DNA of 64,000 nt, taken from contig JAZKBK010000004.1 of the NCBI GenBank assembly GCA_040388625.1, positions 1-64,000 on the forward strand, in the 5' to 3' direction. How positions within the stretch are numbered: position 1 is the first letter of the stretch; the number at the start of each line of letters is the position of its first letter. The notes under the pieces are model-generated. The model was given only the letters and a program-made list of their open reading frames with translations, did no database searches and was not told where the DNA came from. Below are positions 9,171 through 16,991 of the stretch, piece by piece. The position numbers and the translations under genes are program-made. This DNA is from Gemmatimonadota bacterium. GTDB lineage: Bacteria; Gemmatimonadota; Gemmatimonadetes; Gemmatimonadales; Gemmatimonadaceae.

Positions 9171-9932
9171 AAAGCGCTCCCCGACGTTGCGGAACTGCTC
9201 GGGCACGTCAGAGGCGATGAAACGCAAGCGGGAGCGGTCGTCGCGCTGAGCGTGACGCAGTCCGCGTTCTGTCAGCAGGCGGGCGACCTCGCCCGCGGTC
9301 TCCTCGGCGCTGTCGATCAATTTTATGTCCGGCCCAAGCGCGCGCGCGATCACCGGTTTCAGGAGCGGGTAGTGCGTGCAGCCAAGGACCAGCGCGTCGA
9401 TTCCGATGTCGCGCAGCGGCGCCAGATAATCCTGCGCGACAAGATTTATTGCGGGATGATCAAGCCAGCCTTCCTCGACGAATGGCACGAACAGAGGACA
9501 TGCGCGCGCCGTGACTTCGGCCTCATCGTCCAGTGCATGGATGGCGCGCTCGTAGGCGCCGGAGCTCACCGTCCCCTGCGTTCCAACGACACCGATGCGT
9601 CGTGACGCCGATGCGCGAAGGGCGGCGCGCGCACCGGGCTCGATGACTCCCGTAATGGGGATGTCGAAATGCGCGCGCAGCGAATCGAGCGCGTGCGCGG
9701 TCGCGGTATTGCAAGCAACCACCACGTTCTTCACGCCCTGATCGCGCAGGAACGACGTGATCTCGTGAGCGTAGCGAGTCACCGTTTCGGGGCTCTTGGG
9801 GCCGTAAGGAACGCGCGCCGTATCGCCGAAATAGATGATGTCTTCGTCGGGCAACTGGCGCATGAGCTCGCGCACGACCGTGAGGCCGCCGATACCGGAG
9901 TCGAATACTCCGATGGGCGCATCGGACTGCAT
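9126..9932 (-). CDS. murI: Glutamate racemase
   Basis: This cofactor-independent racemase supplies D-glutamate for peptidoglycan. The 268-residue protein shows the N-terminal IGVFDSGIGGLTVVREL motif, YFGDTARVPYGPKSPETV, the first catalytic cysteine in VVACNTATAHALDSL, GVIEPGARAA and the second in VLGCTHYPLLKPVI. I place the start at ATG 9932 (MQSDAPIGVFDSG), close to the family N terminus; a TTG at 9953 is the alternative and would sit 7 nt after the preceding gene's stop. It is the last gene of a leftward unit with ridA and a small membrane protein. Confidence 0.95.
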   Translation of the reverse strand: MQSDAPIGVFDSGIGGLTVVRELMRQLPDEDIIYFGDTARVPYGPKSPETVTRYAHEITSFLRDQGVKNVVVACNTATAHALDSLRAHFDIPITGVIEPGARAALRASASRRIGVVGTQGTVSSGAYERAIHALDDEAEVTARACPLFVPFVEEGWLDHPAINLVAQDYLAPLRDIGIDALVLGCTHYPLLKPVIARALGPDIKLIDSAEETAGEVARLLTERGLRHAQRDDRSRLRFIASDVPEQFRNVGERFLGAAIDHVETLTLG

Positions 9933-9960
9933 GTGTGTCGGAGTCTGTGTCAAGAGCCGT

Positions 9961-10551
9961 TCAGAATGCGAGCGAGGCGCCGATGGCGGCGCCGTTCGGG
10001 GTTGGGGTCACGGCGACGTTGGCCTTGAAGTCCCAGAGATTCGCGGCGACGTAAGCATCAGCGCCGGAAATTATGTGATTGAATATCAGAGCGGCGATCC
10101 AGTCTTCATAATGCGTTCGACGCGCACCGATGCGCGCGACGAGCCTGTTCTGCGTAAAACCGGTCGGAGTAATCACACCCGTGACCGTGTCAGCCGTGAA
10201 GCCCGTAGGAATGCTGTCCTTTCGTGCGGCGCGCGCCTCGCGCAGATCGAGTGCGGCCTTCCGCGCCATTCCGATCGAGAGCACCTCGGCCACCGCAAAT
10301 AGAATCGACGATGTCGGACGATTGAGGCGCGATTGAGCGAAACCGGGAAGCAGCATCGAATAGATCATGGCGCGACGAGGCGCGATTGGCGGATGCTTCA
10401 GCGAGTCGGCGATCGTATCTGCGAGGATCGGCGTGCGGCCAATACCGATGGGTTGCGTGCGCTGTGCAACCACCGGCGCGGCGGCAAGCAGCGACACGAG
10501 CGTCGCGAAGCACGCGCGACGCGCGCGTGCTATTCCTCGACGATGACGCAT
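9961..10551 (-). CDS. DUF5683-like membrane protein
   Basis: The 196-residue precursor has an Arg-rich N terminus, hydrophobic core and AAAPVVAQ cleavage-like site (residues about 1-30). Then come APRRAMIYSMLLPGFAQSRLNRPTSSILFAVAEVLSIG and a second hydrophobic segment, DWIAALIFNHIISGADAYVAANLW, ending in a beta-like PNGAAIGASLAF. The 'LPGfgQ...' plus 'DayV.a.l' layout resembles DUF5683. The ATG at 10551 is chosen for the signal peptide; the frame stays open further upstream into ridA. It lies between ridA and murI on the same strand. Function unknown. Confidence 0.7.
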   Translation of the reverse strand: MRHRRGIARARRACFATLVSLLAAAPVVAQRTQPIGIGRTPILADTIADSLKHPPIAPRRAMIYSMLLPGFAQSRLNRPTSSILFAVAEVLSIGMARKAALDLREARAARKDSIPTGFTADTVTGVITPTGFTQNRLVARIGARRTHYEDWIAALIFNHIISGADAYVAANLWDFKANVAVTPTPNGAAIGASLAF

Positions 10552-10606
10552 TACCGGAGCAGCGTGGCGTGCTCCGCTCACGAGCTCGCCGACGCTGTCG
10601 CTCACG

Positions 10607-10993
10607 TCAGCGGTTGATCGCCACGATCGCGTCGATCTCAACGAGGGCACCACGCGGGAGCGCGGATACCTGCACGGTGGATCGCGCCGGACGCGCCTCG
10701 CCGAGCCAGCGACCGTAAACCTCGTTCACGATCGGAAACGCGGCCATGTCGTGGATGTACACGGTGGCCCGCGCAACATCGGCCCATGTTGCACCAGCGG
10801 CAGTGATCACCGCCGACAGGTTGCGCATGACGATCTCGGCCTGCTCGCGCACATCGCCTGTGGACATCTGGCCGGAGGCGGGGTCGAGTGCGATCTGACC
10901 GGCTGTATACAACATTCCGTTGACGATCACACCCTGGGAGTAAGGGCCGATCGCCGCGGGTGCATTGTCGGTGTGGACGTGCTGGAGCGCCAT
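10607..10993 (-). CDS. ridA: RidA family reactive-intermediate deaminase
   Basis: The 128-residue protein is full family length. Motifs include the N-terminal DNAPAAIGPYSQGV, the GQIALDPASGQM loop, EQAEIVMRNLSAVITAAGATWADVARATVYI and the C-terminal ARSTVQVSALPRGALVEIDAIVAI, with the conserved Arg of the R-S/T-x-V-x-V strand that binds the imine carboxylate. RidA hydrolyses 2-aminoacrylate and related enamines/imines formed by PLP enzymes, protecting them from inactivation. It begins with ATG and is the first recognisable gene of the unit leading to murI. Confidence 0.95.
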   Translation of the reverse strand: MALQHVHTDNAPAAIGPYSQGVIVNGMLYTAGQIALDPASGQMSTGDVREQAEIVMRNLSAVITAAGATWADVARATVYIHDMAAFPIVNEVYGRWLGEARPARSTVQVSALPRGALVEIDAIVAINR

Positions 10994-11164
10994 TTTGAAA
11001 CCGTGAAAGAGCGAGCGAAAACGCCCGTGCAGCAGCGCGGGCCACGAATCAGGAAATATACCGCGTCGCAGGAGGGATTCGACGCGACGCTGCGCTCATG
11101 CTCGGCACATGATTCGCCGCTGTTGGCCGAGCGGCGTCACGGCATGGCGAGGGGGCCGTCGGAA

Positions 11165-11509
11165 CTAGGATTCCGGCTGGTGTTCCGGTTCGGGGTGTTC
11201 GTCGCGCACGAGCTTGAGGTGACGAACGACGGGCGTAGCGACGTCGCCAGCTGAAGCGTCGGTGCGGTAGTAAGGATCCAGCTCGCGAAGCGTGCCGCGC
11301 AACTCGCGATAGCTCGTGACCGCCTGTGAGTGAGCTATGGATGCTTCGAGGCTGCCGGGCCCGAACTGCGCTTCGGCAAGGCGAGCGACATAGTAGCGCC
11401 GCCACGCCTCTCGTACGAGGCGCTCGGTGTGGCCGGTGCTCGGTGCGCCGGCGCGAAGTGCCTTCCACTGAGGCGGTGTGATGTCTGGTCGGCCGGGCGT
11501 GTCGTCCAT
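11165..11509 (-). CDS. Hypothetical protein, 114 aa
   Basis: The protein is soluble, charged and mostly helical. It starts MDDTPGRPDITPPQWKALR and contains HTERLVREAWRRYYVARLAEAQFGPGSLEASIAHSQAVTSYRELRGTLRELDPYYR and an acidic His/Glu/Pro tail. The frame is open further upstream, but the ATG at 11509 is the only plausible start with no competing gene overlap. I do not recognise a family. It follows tatD on the same strand after an 89-bp gap, so it may be the last gene of that unit. Confidence 0.55.
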   Translation of the reverse strand: MDDTPGRPDITPPQWKALRAGAPSTGHTERLVREAWRRYYVARLAEAQFGPGSLEASIAHSQAVTSYRELRGTLRELDPYYRTDASAGDVATPVVRHLKLVRDEHPEPEHQPES

Positions 11510-11598
11510 GTTGTGGGTATCGGCAGCCCGGGCGAGTTTCCGAACCGCCTGACGCCATTCCGATAGCGGGATATCACATTTCTGCTCTAGCTTTCCTG

Positions 11599-12372
11599 CT
11601 ATTGACAGCGGAATAGTCGCCGAGCGTTGTCGATCACCTGCGCACCCATCGTTCCGGCGTCGACGCCGCGCACGCTGGCCAAGCGAGCCGCTGTGAGCGC
11701 GACCCACGCCGATTCGTTGCGCTTGCCACGATGCGGGACTGGAGCGAGGTACGGCGCATCCGACTCGACGAGAATGCGATCATCGGGAATCGAGCGGATG
11801 ATTTCGTCGCCTGCCCAGTTCCTGAACGTGACGATGCCGCTGAACGAGACATACCAGCCTGCATCGAGCGCTGTGCGTGCGAGATCGGCGCCGCTGGTAA
11901 AACAGTGCAGAACACCTCGGATGCCTTCCCTGCCCGCCTCACGGACCATCGTCGCGGTGTCGTCGTCCGCGTCGCGTGTGTGAACGACCACGGGACGGTC
12001 AAAACGCTTTGCCAGCTCGAGCTGCATCGCGAATGTGCGTCGCTGAGCGTCGCGCGGCGAGTTGTCGTAATGGTAGTCGAGTCCACATTCGCCTACCGCA
12101 ACTGCGCCTGCGTCGAGCAGGCGCTCGAGCGCCGTGACGTCAGCGACGGGATCGAACGACGCCGCGTCGTGCGGGTGGATTCCGGCCGTGAATGTGATCC
12201 AGCCCGGATGCGTTGCCGCTATCCGGGCTGATTCATGTGCCTGCTCGATCGATGCGCCGATGCAGACGATGCCTTCAGCGCCCGCATCGCGGGCGCGTGC
12301 GATTACCGCGTCGCGGTCGCCGCCGAAGGCTTCGTCCGCGAGGTGGGCGTGGCTGTCGAAGAACCTTTCCAT
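11599..12372 (-). CDS. tatD: TatD family hydrolase (metal-dependent DNase)
   Basis: The 257-residue TIM-barrel amidohydrolase shows the metal-binding DSHAHL at residues 6-11, AGIHPHDA, VGECGLDYHY, RPVVVHTRDADDD, GVLHCFTSG and ILVESDAPYLAP. TatD proteins are Mg-dependent 3'-to-5' DNases/RNases linked to DNA fragmentation and repair. The first 24 codons overlap the end of secF by 70 nt in another frame; the metal motif so close to the N terminus makes a later start impossible. Confidence 0.93.
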   Translation of the reverse strand: MERFFDSHAHLADEAFGGDRDAVIARARDAGAEGIVCIGASIEQAHESARIAATHPGWITFTAGIHPHDAASFDPVADVTALERLLDAGAVAVGECGLDYHYDNSPRDAQRRTFAMQLELAKRFDRPVVVHTRDADDDTATMVREAGREGIRGVLHCFTSGADLARTALDAGWYVSFSGIVTFRNWAGDEIIRSIPDDRILVESDAPYLAPVPHRGKRNESAWVALTAARLASVRGVDAGTMGAQVIDNARRLFRCQ

Positions 12373-13298
12373 GCGGTTGCCGGGACGTTACGAGGATACT
12401 TGCGCTCGATCCAGATGAGCACCGGGCCGGCGATGTACACGGAGCTGAAGGTTCCGGTCACGATTCCGAAGAGCATGACCCAGGCGAACGGCCGGATGAC
12501 TTCACCCGCGAAGAGCAGAAGCGCAAGAGTTGCCGCGGCCGTGGTCGCGTGCGTCAGGATCGAGCGTGGCAGCGTTTCGTTGATCGCGCGGTTGAGCGTG
12601 TCGTACAGCGTTTCCTTGCGGCCCTTGCGGAGGTCTTCACGCACGCGATCGAAGATGATGATCGTGTCGTTCAGCGAATATCCGAGCACCGTCAGCAGGC
12701 CGGCGACGACTGTGAGCGAGACCTCGAGGTGCATGACCTTGACGAACGCAAGCGTGGTGAACACATCGTGGCCAGTCGCAATGATCGCTGCGAGGCCGAA
12801 CCGCCACTCGAAACGGATTGCAAGGTAGACCAGGGTAATGACGAAGGACAGGAGGATGGCGATGAGCGCATTGCGCTTGAGCTCATCTCCAACGCGGGGT
12901 CCGATGGCTTCGGTGCGAAGCACCGTCACATTTGCCTGGCCGAATTTATCGAACAGGACGCTGTCGACGCGCTTGGACACCAGCTCGGCGCCCGCCGCCT
13001 GCTGGGCGACATCCTGCGCGCCCGCGACGCGAAGCGTGAAGTCGCGCGGCGTGCCGAACTGCTGGATTTCGGCGTCCCTGAAGCCGGCGCGATCCATGGC
13101 CGACCGGATCTGTCCCGGATCGACGGGAGTCTTGAACTGAAGCTGCTTGAGCGTGCCGCCTGTGAACTCGATGCTGTAGTTCACGCCCTTGATCGCAAGG
13201 GAGCCGATTCCGATCGCGATGAATGCGACTGTGAGACCGACGGCGACGCGCCACCAGCGAATGAAATCGTAATGAGTGTTATGAAAGATTCGCAGCAT
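12303..13298 (-). CDS. secF: Protein translocase subunit SecF
   Basis: The 331-residue protein has a first transmembrane segment at about 15-35, the periplasmic region with VNYSIEFTGGTLKQLQFKT and TEAIGPRVGDELKRNALIAIL (the conserved GP.vg.el motif), then five membrane segments including SLTVVAGLLTVLGYSLNDTIIIFDRVRE and a C-terminal IYIAGPVLIWIERKYPR. With SecD it uses the proton gradient to pull secreted proteins across the inner membrane. About 25 low-complexity residues after IERKYPR extend past the usual end and are encoded within the tatD overlap. It directly abuts secD. Confidence 0.95.
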   Translation of the reverse strand: MLRIFHNTHYDFIRWWRVAVGLTVAFIAIGIGSLAIKGVNYSIEFTGGTLKQLQFKTPVDPGQIRSAMDRAGFRDAEIQQFGTPRDFTLRVAGAQDVAQQAAGAELVSKRVDSVLFDKFGQANVTVLRTEAIGPRVGDELKRNALIAILLSFVITLVYLAIRFEWRFGLAAIIATGHDVFTTLAFVKVMHLEVSLTVVAGLLTVLGYSLNDTIIIFDRVREDLRKGRKETLYDTLNRAINETLPRSILTHATTAAATLALLLFAGEVIRPFAWVMLFGIVTGTFSSVYIAGPVLIWIERKYPRNVPATAWKGSSTATPTSRTKPSAATATR

Positions 13299-14954
13299 TT
13301 AGATGCTCAGTGCCTTCTGGTCGGTGTTGCGGGTGAGCCAGATGATGTAGAAAGTCCGCACCACGAATATCGCAGTTACCATGGAGGCGGCGATACCAGC
13401 GAGCAGGGTGACAGCGAAGCCGCGAACAGGTCCGGTTCCGAATTGATACAGAACTGCGGCGGTGAGCGCCGCTGAAACGTTCGAGTCGATGATGGCCGGC
13501 AGTGCATGACGGAAGCCCTCGTCGATTGACAATCGTGTTGACTTGCCGTGGTCGAGCTCCTCACGTATGCGCTCGAATATCAGCACGTTGGCGTCGACCG
13601 CCATTCCAATCGACAGAACGAAGCCAGCGAGTCCAGGCAACGTCAGAGTTGCATCGAAACCTGCGAGCGCGGCGAGCGTGCAGAGGGTGTAGATCGCGAG
13701 ACCGAAGACTGCGAGCAGGCCCGAGAAACGGTAGTAACCGATCATGATCACCACCACGAGGCAGAGCGCGATGGCGCCGGCCTGAATACTCGCGTGAATC
13801 GAGTCCGCGCCGAGGCTCGGACCGATGTTCCGGACCTCGTCGATCTTGAGCGGAACGGGAAGCGAACCGGCGCGCAGAACGAGGGCGAGATCCTGTGCTG
13901 CCTGGAGGTCGCGACCGCCGAGTGTGATCTGTCCCTGGGTGCCGATGGCTCCCTGGATGACCGGCGGACGCCCCATCACGAGACTGTCGAGCACGATGGC
14001 CATGTAATCGCCGATGTGCTTGGACGTCTCGTTGCGAAAGCGACGACCGCCTTCGTTGTTCAGCGTGAACTGGACAACCGTTCCTTCGGTCGGCGACTGA
14101 GTGGGCTTCGCATCGGTCAGATAATCGCCAGTGATGATCGGCCGCGCGTCGAGCAGATACATGGCGCGATAGGTACGCGAGCCAAGCGACGTGGTGTCGC
14201 TGGACCAGCGAATGACCTTGCCGGGAGGGATCGCGGCCTGGACCGAGGGAAGCGACAGGTAGCGCTGAAGCGCTGGCACGTCGTTCTGCGCAACATAGTA
14301 CTCGCCGGGCATCTGGCCTTGCTGGACCAGCTTCGAGAACGCGCCGCCCGCAACCGCCGCGGTGTCCTTCTTCGTCGTGTCGCCCGGCGCCTTCTTCGCG
14401 GTGTCCTTGGAGAACAGGCCCTGCAGAGCATTCTTGGCGCTATCCGTCTGCGTCGTCGCTGGCGCGGCAACGCCCTTCAGCGCAGCGGTCGAGCCAAGAC
14501 TCTTCACCGCGGCATCCAGTCGCGGAAGTGCCTTCTCGAGCGCTCCAGTCTTGTCTGTTATCTCGAACTGCAGGAACGCCGACTTCTGCACGACGTCCAT
14601 TGCGCGCTGCGGATCATCTATTCCGGGAAGCTCCACAATGATGCGGTCGGCGCCGGCCTTCTGTACGAGCGGCTCGGACACGCCGAACTGATCGATACGG
14701 GTGCGCACGACCTTGAGCGCGCGGTCGATGGCGTCGCTCTTGTCGGCCACCTTCTGCTTGGAGTCATCGATCTCGAGAGCGAGGTGCATTCCGCCCTGAA
14801 GATCGAGGCCGCGCTTGAGGGGGACACGCTGAACGGTGTCGACGACGTAGACGCCATTGCGCTTGACTCGCTCGGTCACGGTGCGCGGGAACAACGCCCA
14901 CGCCGACACGGCGATCAGCGCGAGAATGAGGAGGATGCGGTATTTGAGAGACAT
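13299..14954 (-). CDS. secD: Protein translocase subunit SecD
   Basis: The 551-residue protein has an N-terminal transmembrane segment, the conserved [18 protein letters not shown] and [30 protein letters not shown] motifs, [33 protein letters not shown], and a C-terminal membrane domain including [26 protein letters not shown] Lys/Thr/Asp/Ala-rich insert (about residues 170-210, with [17 protein letters not shown]) interrupts the first periplasmic domain and looks like a flexible linker. It works with SecF in post-translocational protein export. Co-transcribed with secF and preceded by ribF on the same strand. Confidence 0.95.
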   Translation of the reverse strand: MSLKYRILLILALIAVSAWALFPRTVTERVKRNGVYVVDTVQRVPLKRGLDLQGGMHLALEIDDSKQKVADKSDAIDRALKVVRTRIDQFGVSEPLVQKAGADRIIVELPGIDDPQRAMDVVQKSAFLQFEITDKTGALEKALPRLDAAVKSLGSTAALKGVAAPATTQTDSAKNALQGLFSKDTAKKAPGDTTKKDTAAVAGGAFSKLVQQGQMPGEYYVAQNDVPALQRYLSLPSVQAAIPPGKVIRWSSDTTSLGSRTYRAMYLLDARPIITGDYLTDAKPTQSPTEGTVVQFTLNNEGGRRFRNETSKHIGDYMAIVLDSLVMGRPPVIQGAIGTQGQITLGGRDLQAAQDLALVLRAGSLPVPLKIDEVRNIGPSLGADSIHASIQAGAIALCLVVVIMIGYYRFSGLLAVFGLAIYTLCTLAALAGFDATLTLPGLAGFVLSIGMAVDANVLIFERIREELDHGKSTRLSIDEGFRHALPAIIDSNVSAALTAAVLYQFGTGPVRGFAVTLLAGIAASMVTAIFVVRTFYIIWLTRNTDQKALSI

Positions 14955-14966
14955 TGAATATCGAGA

Positions 14967-15935
14967 TTAGCCCTTAAGGTTACCCTGAGACGACGCCACG
15001 GTCAACGCGGACCGCGCATCGGACTCATCCAGCTTGATCTGCTGCACCAGCGCATCGGCCGTCGGAAAGGCACGCGTGTCCCTCAGACGCTTCAGAACAT
15101 CAATCCGCACGGGCTGTCCGTAAAAGTCGCCAGAAACGTCGAAGAGATACGCCTCGATCGACCGTTCGTGGTCACCGAAAGTTGGCCGTGGGCCCAGATT
15201 CATCATCCCGCCGTATGTCCCCGTGGGGGTGACGACACGGACCGCGTAAACGCCATCGGGCGGCAGCAGCTTGCGCGACGAAGGCTGCGAGAGGTTGAGA
15301 GTCGGAAAGCCCAGCGCGCGCCCTCTGGCAGCCCCGGGAATGACGACCCCACTGATCGAGTACGGCCGTCCGAGCAACTCCGCTGCACGCGGAAGGTCGC
15401 CACCGGCTACAGCGCGCCGTATCGCAGTCGAGGAGATCCAGCGTCCGTCTTCGGCGGCGACCGGATCCACGACGTCGACGGTAAAGCCGCGGCTCGCACC
15501 GAGTGCCTGAAGCACCGCTGCGTTCCCCGCTCGCTCGCGACCGAAGCCGTGGTCGTGGCCGATGAGTAGGTGCTTCATGCGGAAGTCATCGCGCAGCACC
15601 TGGTCCACGAATTCGGTCGCACTGAGTGACGCGAGCTCGTGGGTGAATTGGAGCACCACTACGTGATCCAGACCGGTCCGCGCGAGCGCGTCCAGCTTCT
15701 CCTCACCGACGGTCAGAAGCGGCGGCGCGGCGGCGGGATTGACGACGTCGAGAGGATGTGGCTCGAATGTTATGGCAACGCTGTGCAGTCCTTCACTCTT
15801 CGCCGCGGCGACGAGGCGCGAGATCACATCCAGATGTCCGCGATGCACGCCGTCAAAGGTGCCAACGGTCACCGCGGCTCCCTTCACTTCCGGCGGCAGA
15901 TGCGCGCCGTCGCGAACTATCCGCGCTGCACTCAC
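14967..15935 (-). CDS. ribF: Bifunctional riboflavin kinase / FAD synthetase
   Basis: The 322-residue protein has an N-terminal FAD synthetase domain (AVTVGTFDGVHRGHLDVI with the GHxD nucleotide motif, VITFEPHPLDVV, LLIGHDHGFGRERAGN, ISSTAIRRAVAGGDL) and a C-terminal kinase domain (GRALGFPTLNL, PPDGVYAVRV, MMNLGPRPTFG, EAYLFDVSGDFYGQPVRI). It converts riboflavin to FMN and FAD. The GTG at 15935 overlaps the truB stop as GTGA, which fixes the start; the frame stays open further upstream inside truB but with no family sequence. Confidence 0.95.
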   Translation of the reverse strand: MSAARIVRDGAHLPPEVKGAAVTVGTFDGVHRGHLDVISRLVAAAKSEGLHSVAITFEPHPLDVVNPAAAPPLLTVGEEKLDALARTGLDHVVVLQFTHELASLSATEFVDQVLRDDFRMKHLLIGHDHGFGRERAGNAAVLQALGASRGFTVDVVDPVAAEDGRWISSTAIRRAVAGGDLPRAAELLGRPYSISGVVIPGAARGRALGFPTLNLSQPSSRKLLPPDGVYAVRVVTPTGTYGGMMNLGPRPTFGDHERSIEAYLFDVSGDFYGQPVRIDVLKRLRDTRAFPTADALVQQIKLDESDARSALTVASSQGNLKG

Positions 15936-16627
15936 TCGGCGATCACCCTGAGCCTGCGTACCGTCGGCTTCGGACTGGCGCGAAGATCGTCGATCGTTGC
16001 GGCGTCGATGACATCGAACTCGCCGCTGCGCGTTCGACGCAGCGAGGTGAGATGCGCTGCGCTGCCGCATGCACGGCCGAGGTCGCGGGCGAGCGCGCGC
16101 ACATATGTGCCGCCGCCGCAGATAATGGAGACGTTCAGCTCGTCGTCGGTGTGCGACGCGATCTGCCACTCGTGCACCGTGACGGGAGACGGGGCGAGCA
16201 CGACGCTCGCACCGGCACGGGCCGCACGATACGCCGGTGCGCCCTGCACCTTCTTTGCCGAGAACTCCGGCGGGACCTGCGGTATGACGCCGGTGAGCGA
16301 TGGAATCGCCGACAGGACAGCGTCACGGGACGGGAGAGGTGCTGTGCGAATCACGTCGCCGGTCGGATCACCGGTGTCGGTCTCCTCGCCGAAACGGATC
16401 GTAGCATCGTAAACTTTGGGCTCGTTGTCGATGAAGGTCGCCAGGCGTGTGGCGCGACCGAGCAGAAGGACGAGCAGTCCAGTGGCGAACGGATCGAGGG
16501 TGCCGAGGTGGCCGATGCTGCGTTCGCCGTATGCGCGGCGCGCGATGTCGACGACGTCATGTGACGTGATTCCAGCTGGTTTGTCGACGAGCAGCAGACC
16601 AGATACGTCGCCGTCGTCACCGTTCAC
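15932..16627 (-). CDS. truB: tRNA pseudouridine-55 synthase
   Basis: The 231-residue protein modifies U55 in the T loop of tRNAs. Motifs are GLLLVDKPAGITSHDVV, SIGHLGTLDPFATGLLVLLLGRATRL (the catalytic Asp of GTLDP), the VYDATIRFGEETDTGD block, QVPPEFSAKKVQGAPAYRAARAG, CGGGTYVRALARDLG and a short C-terminal tail. It lacks a long C-terminal PUA domain, as in many short bacterial TruB proteins. The GTG at 16627 overlaps the rbfA stop by 11 nt and gives a normal N terminus; an in-frame ATG 96 nt upstream lies within rbfA and is unlikely. Confidence 0.93.
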   Translation of the reverse strand: MNGDDGDVSGLLLVDKPAGITSHDVVDIARRAYGERSIGHLGTLDPFATGLLVLLLGRATRLATFIDNEPKVYDATIRFGEETDTGDPTGDVIRTAPLPSRDAVLSAIPSLTGVIPQVPPEFSAKKVQGAPAYRAARAGASVVLAPSPVTVHEWQIASHTDDELNVSIICGGGTYVRALARDLGRACGSAAHLTSLRRTRSGEFDVIDAATIDDLRASPKPTVRRLRVIAE

Positions 16628-16982
16628 GGTTCGAGTCTTCCGCCTTGATCTGTGCCAGGAGCGACTCGATGCGCGACGCCCGGGCCGCAGTCTCGTCGAT
16701 CTGGAAATCGAGCTCGGGGGCAAGCCTCAGCCGCAGCGCGCGACCGATCTCGCCGCGCAGTCGGTGGCCGACCTGATTGAGAATCGCGACCGGATCGGTG
16801 CCGTTGGTGTCCATGACGCTGACATAGACTCGCGCGCGCCTGAGATCCGACGTGACATCCACGCCGGTGACCGTGACCATCCCACTGATGCGAGGATCAC
16901 GTGAGCCACTCGTGAGATAGGATGCGACCTCCTCACGAATGGCGGCGGCTACGCGCTCAGCGCGGCGATTGTCGCGAGGCAT
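16617..16982 (-). CDS. rbfA: Ribosome-binding factor A
   Basis: The 121-residue KH-like protein starts MPRDNRRAERVAAAIREEVASYL, continues with DPRISGMVTVTGVDVTSDLRRARVYVSVM and ends RLAPELDFQIDETAARASRIESLLAQI. These are the usual RbfA features (the LF..DE sequence before the C-terminal helix). RbfA binds the 30S subunit and assists maturation of the 16S 5' end. It lies 9 nt after infB and overlaps truB. Confidence 0.94.
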   Translation of the reverse strand: MPRDNRRAERVAAAIREEVASYLTSGSRDPRISGMVTVTGVDVTSDLRRARVYVSVMDTNGTDPVAILNQVGHRLRGEIGRALRLRLAPELDFQIDETAARASRIESLLAQIKAEDSNRER

Positions 16983-16991
16983 CGCGAGACC

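Noticed and set aside
13548-14957. 469-codon plus-strand frame opposite secD
   Set aside because: Antisense shadow of a high-GC gene: Arg/His/Val-rich, no recognisable domain, secD is certain.
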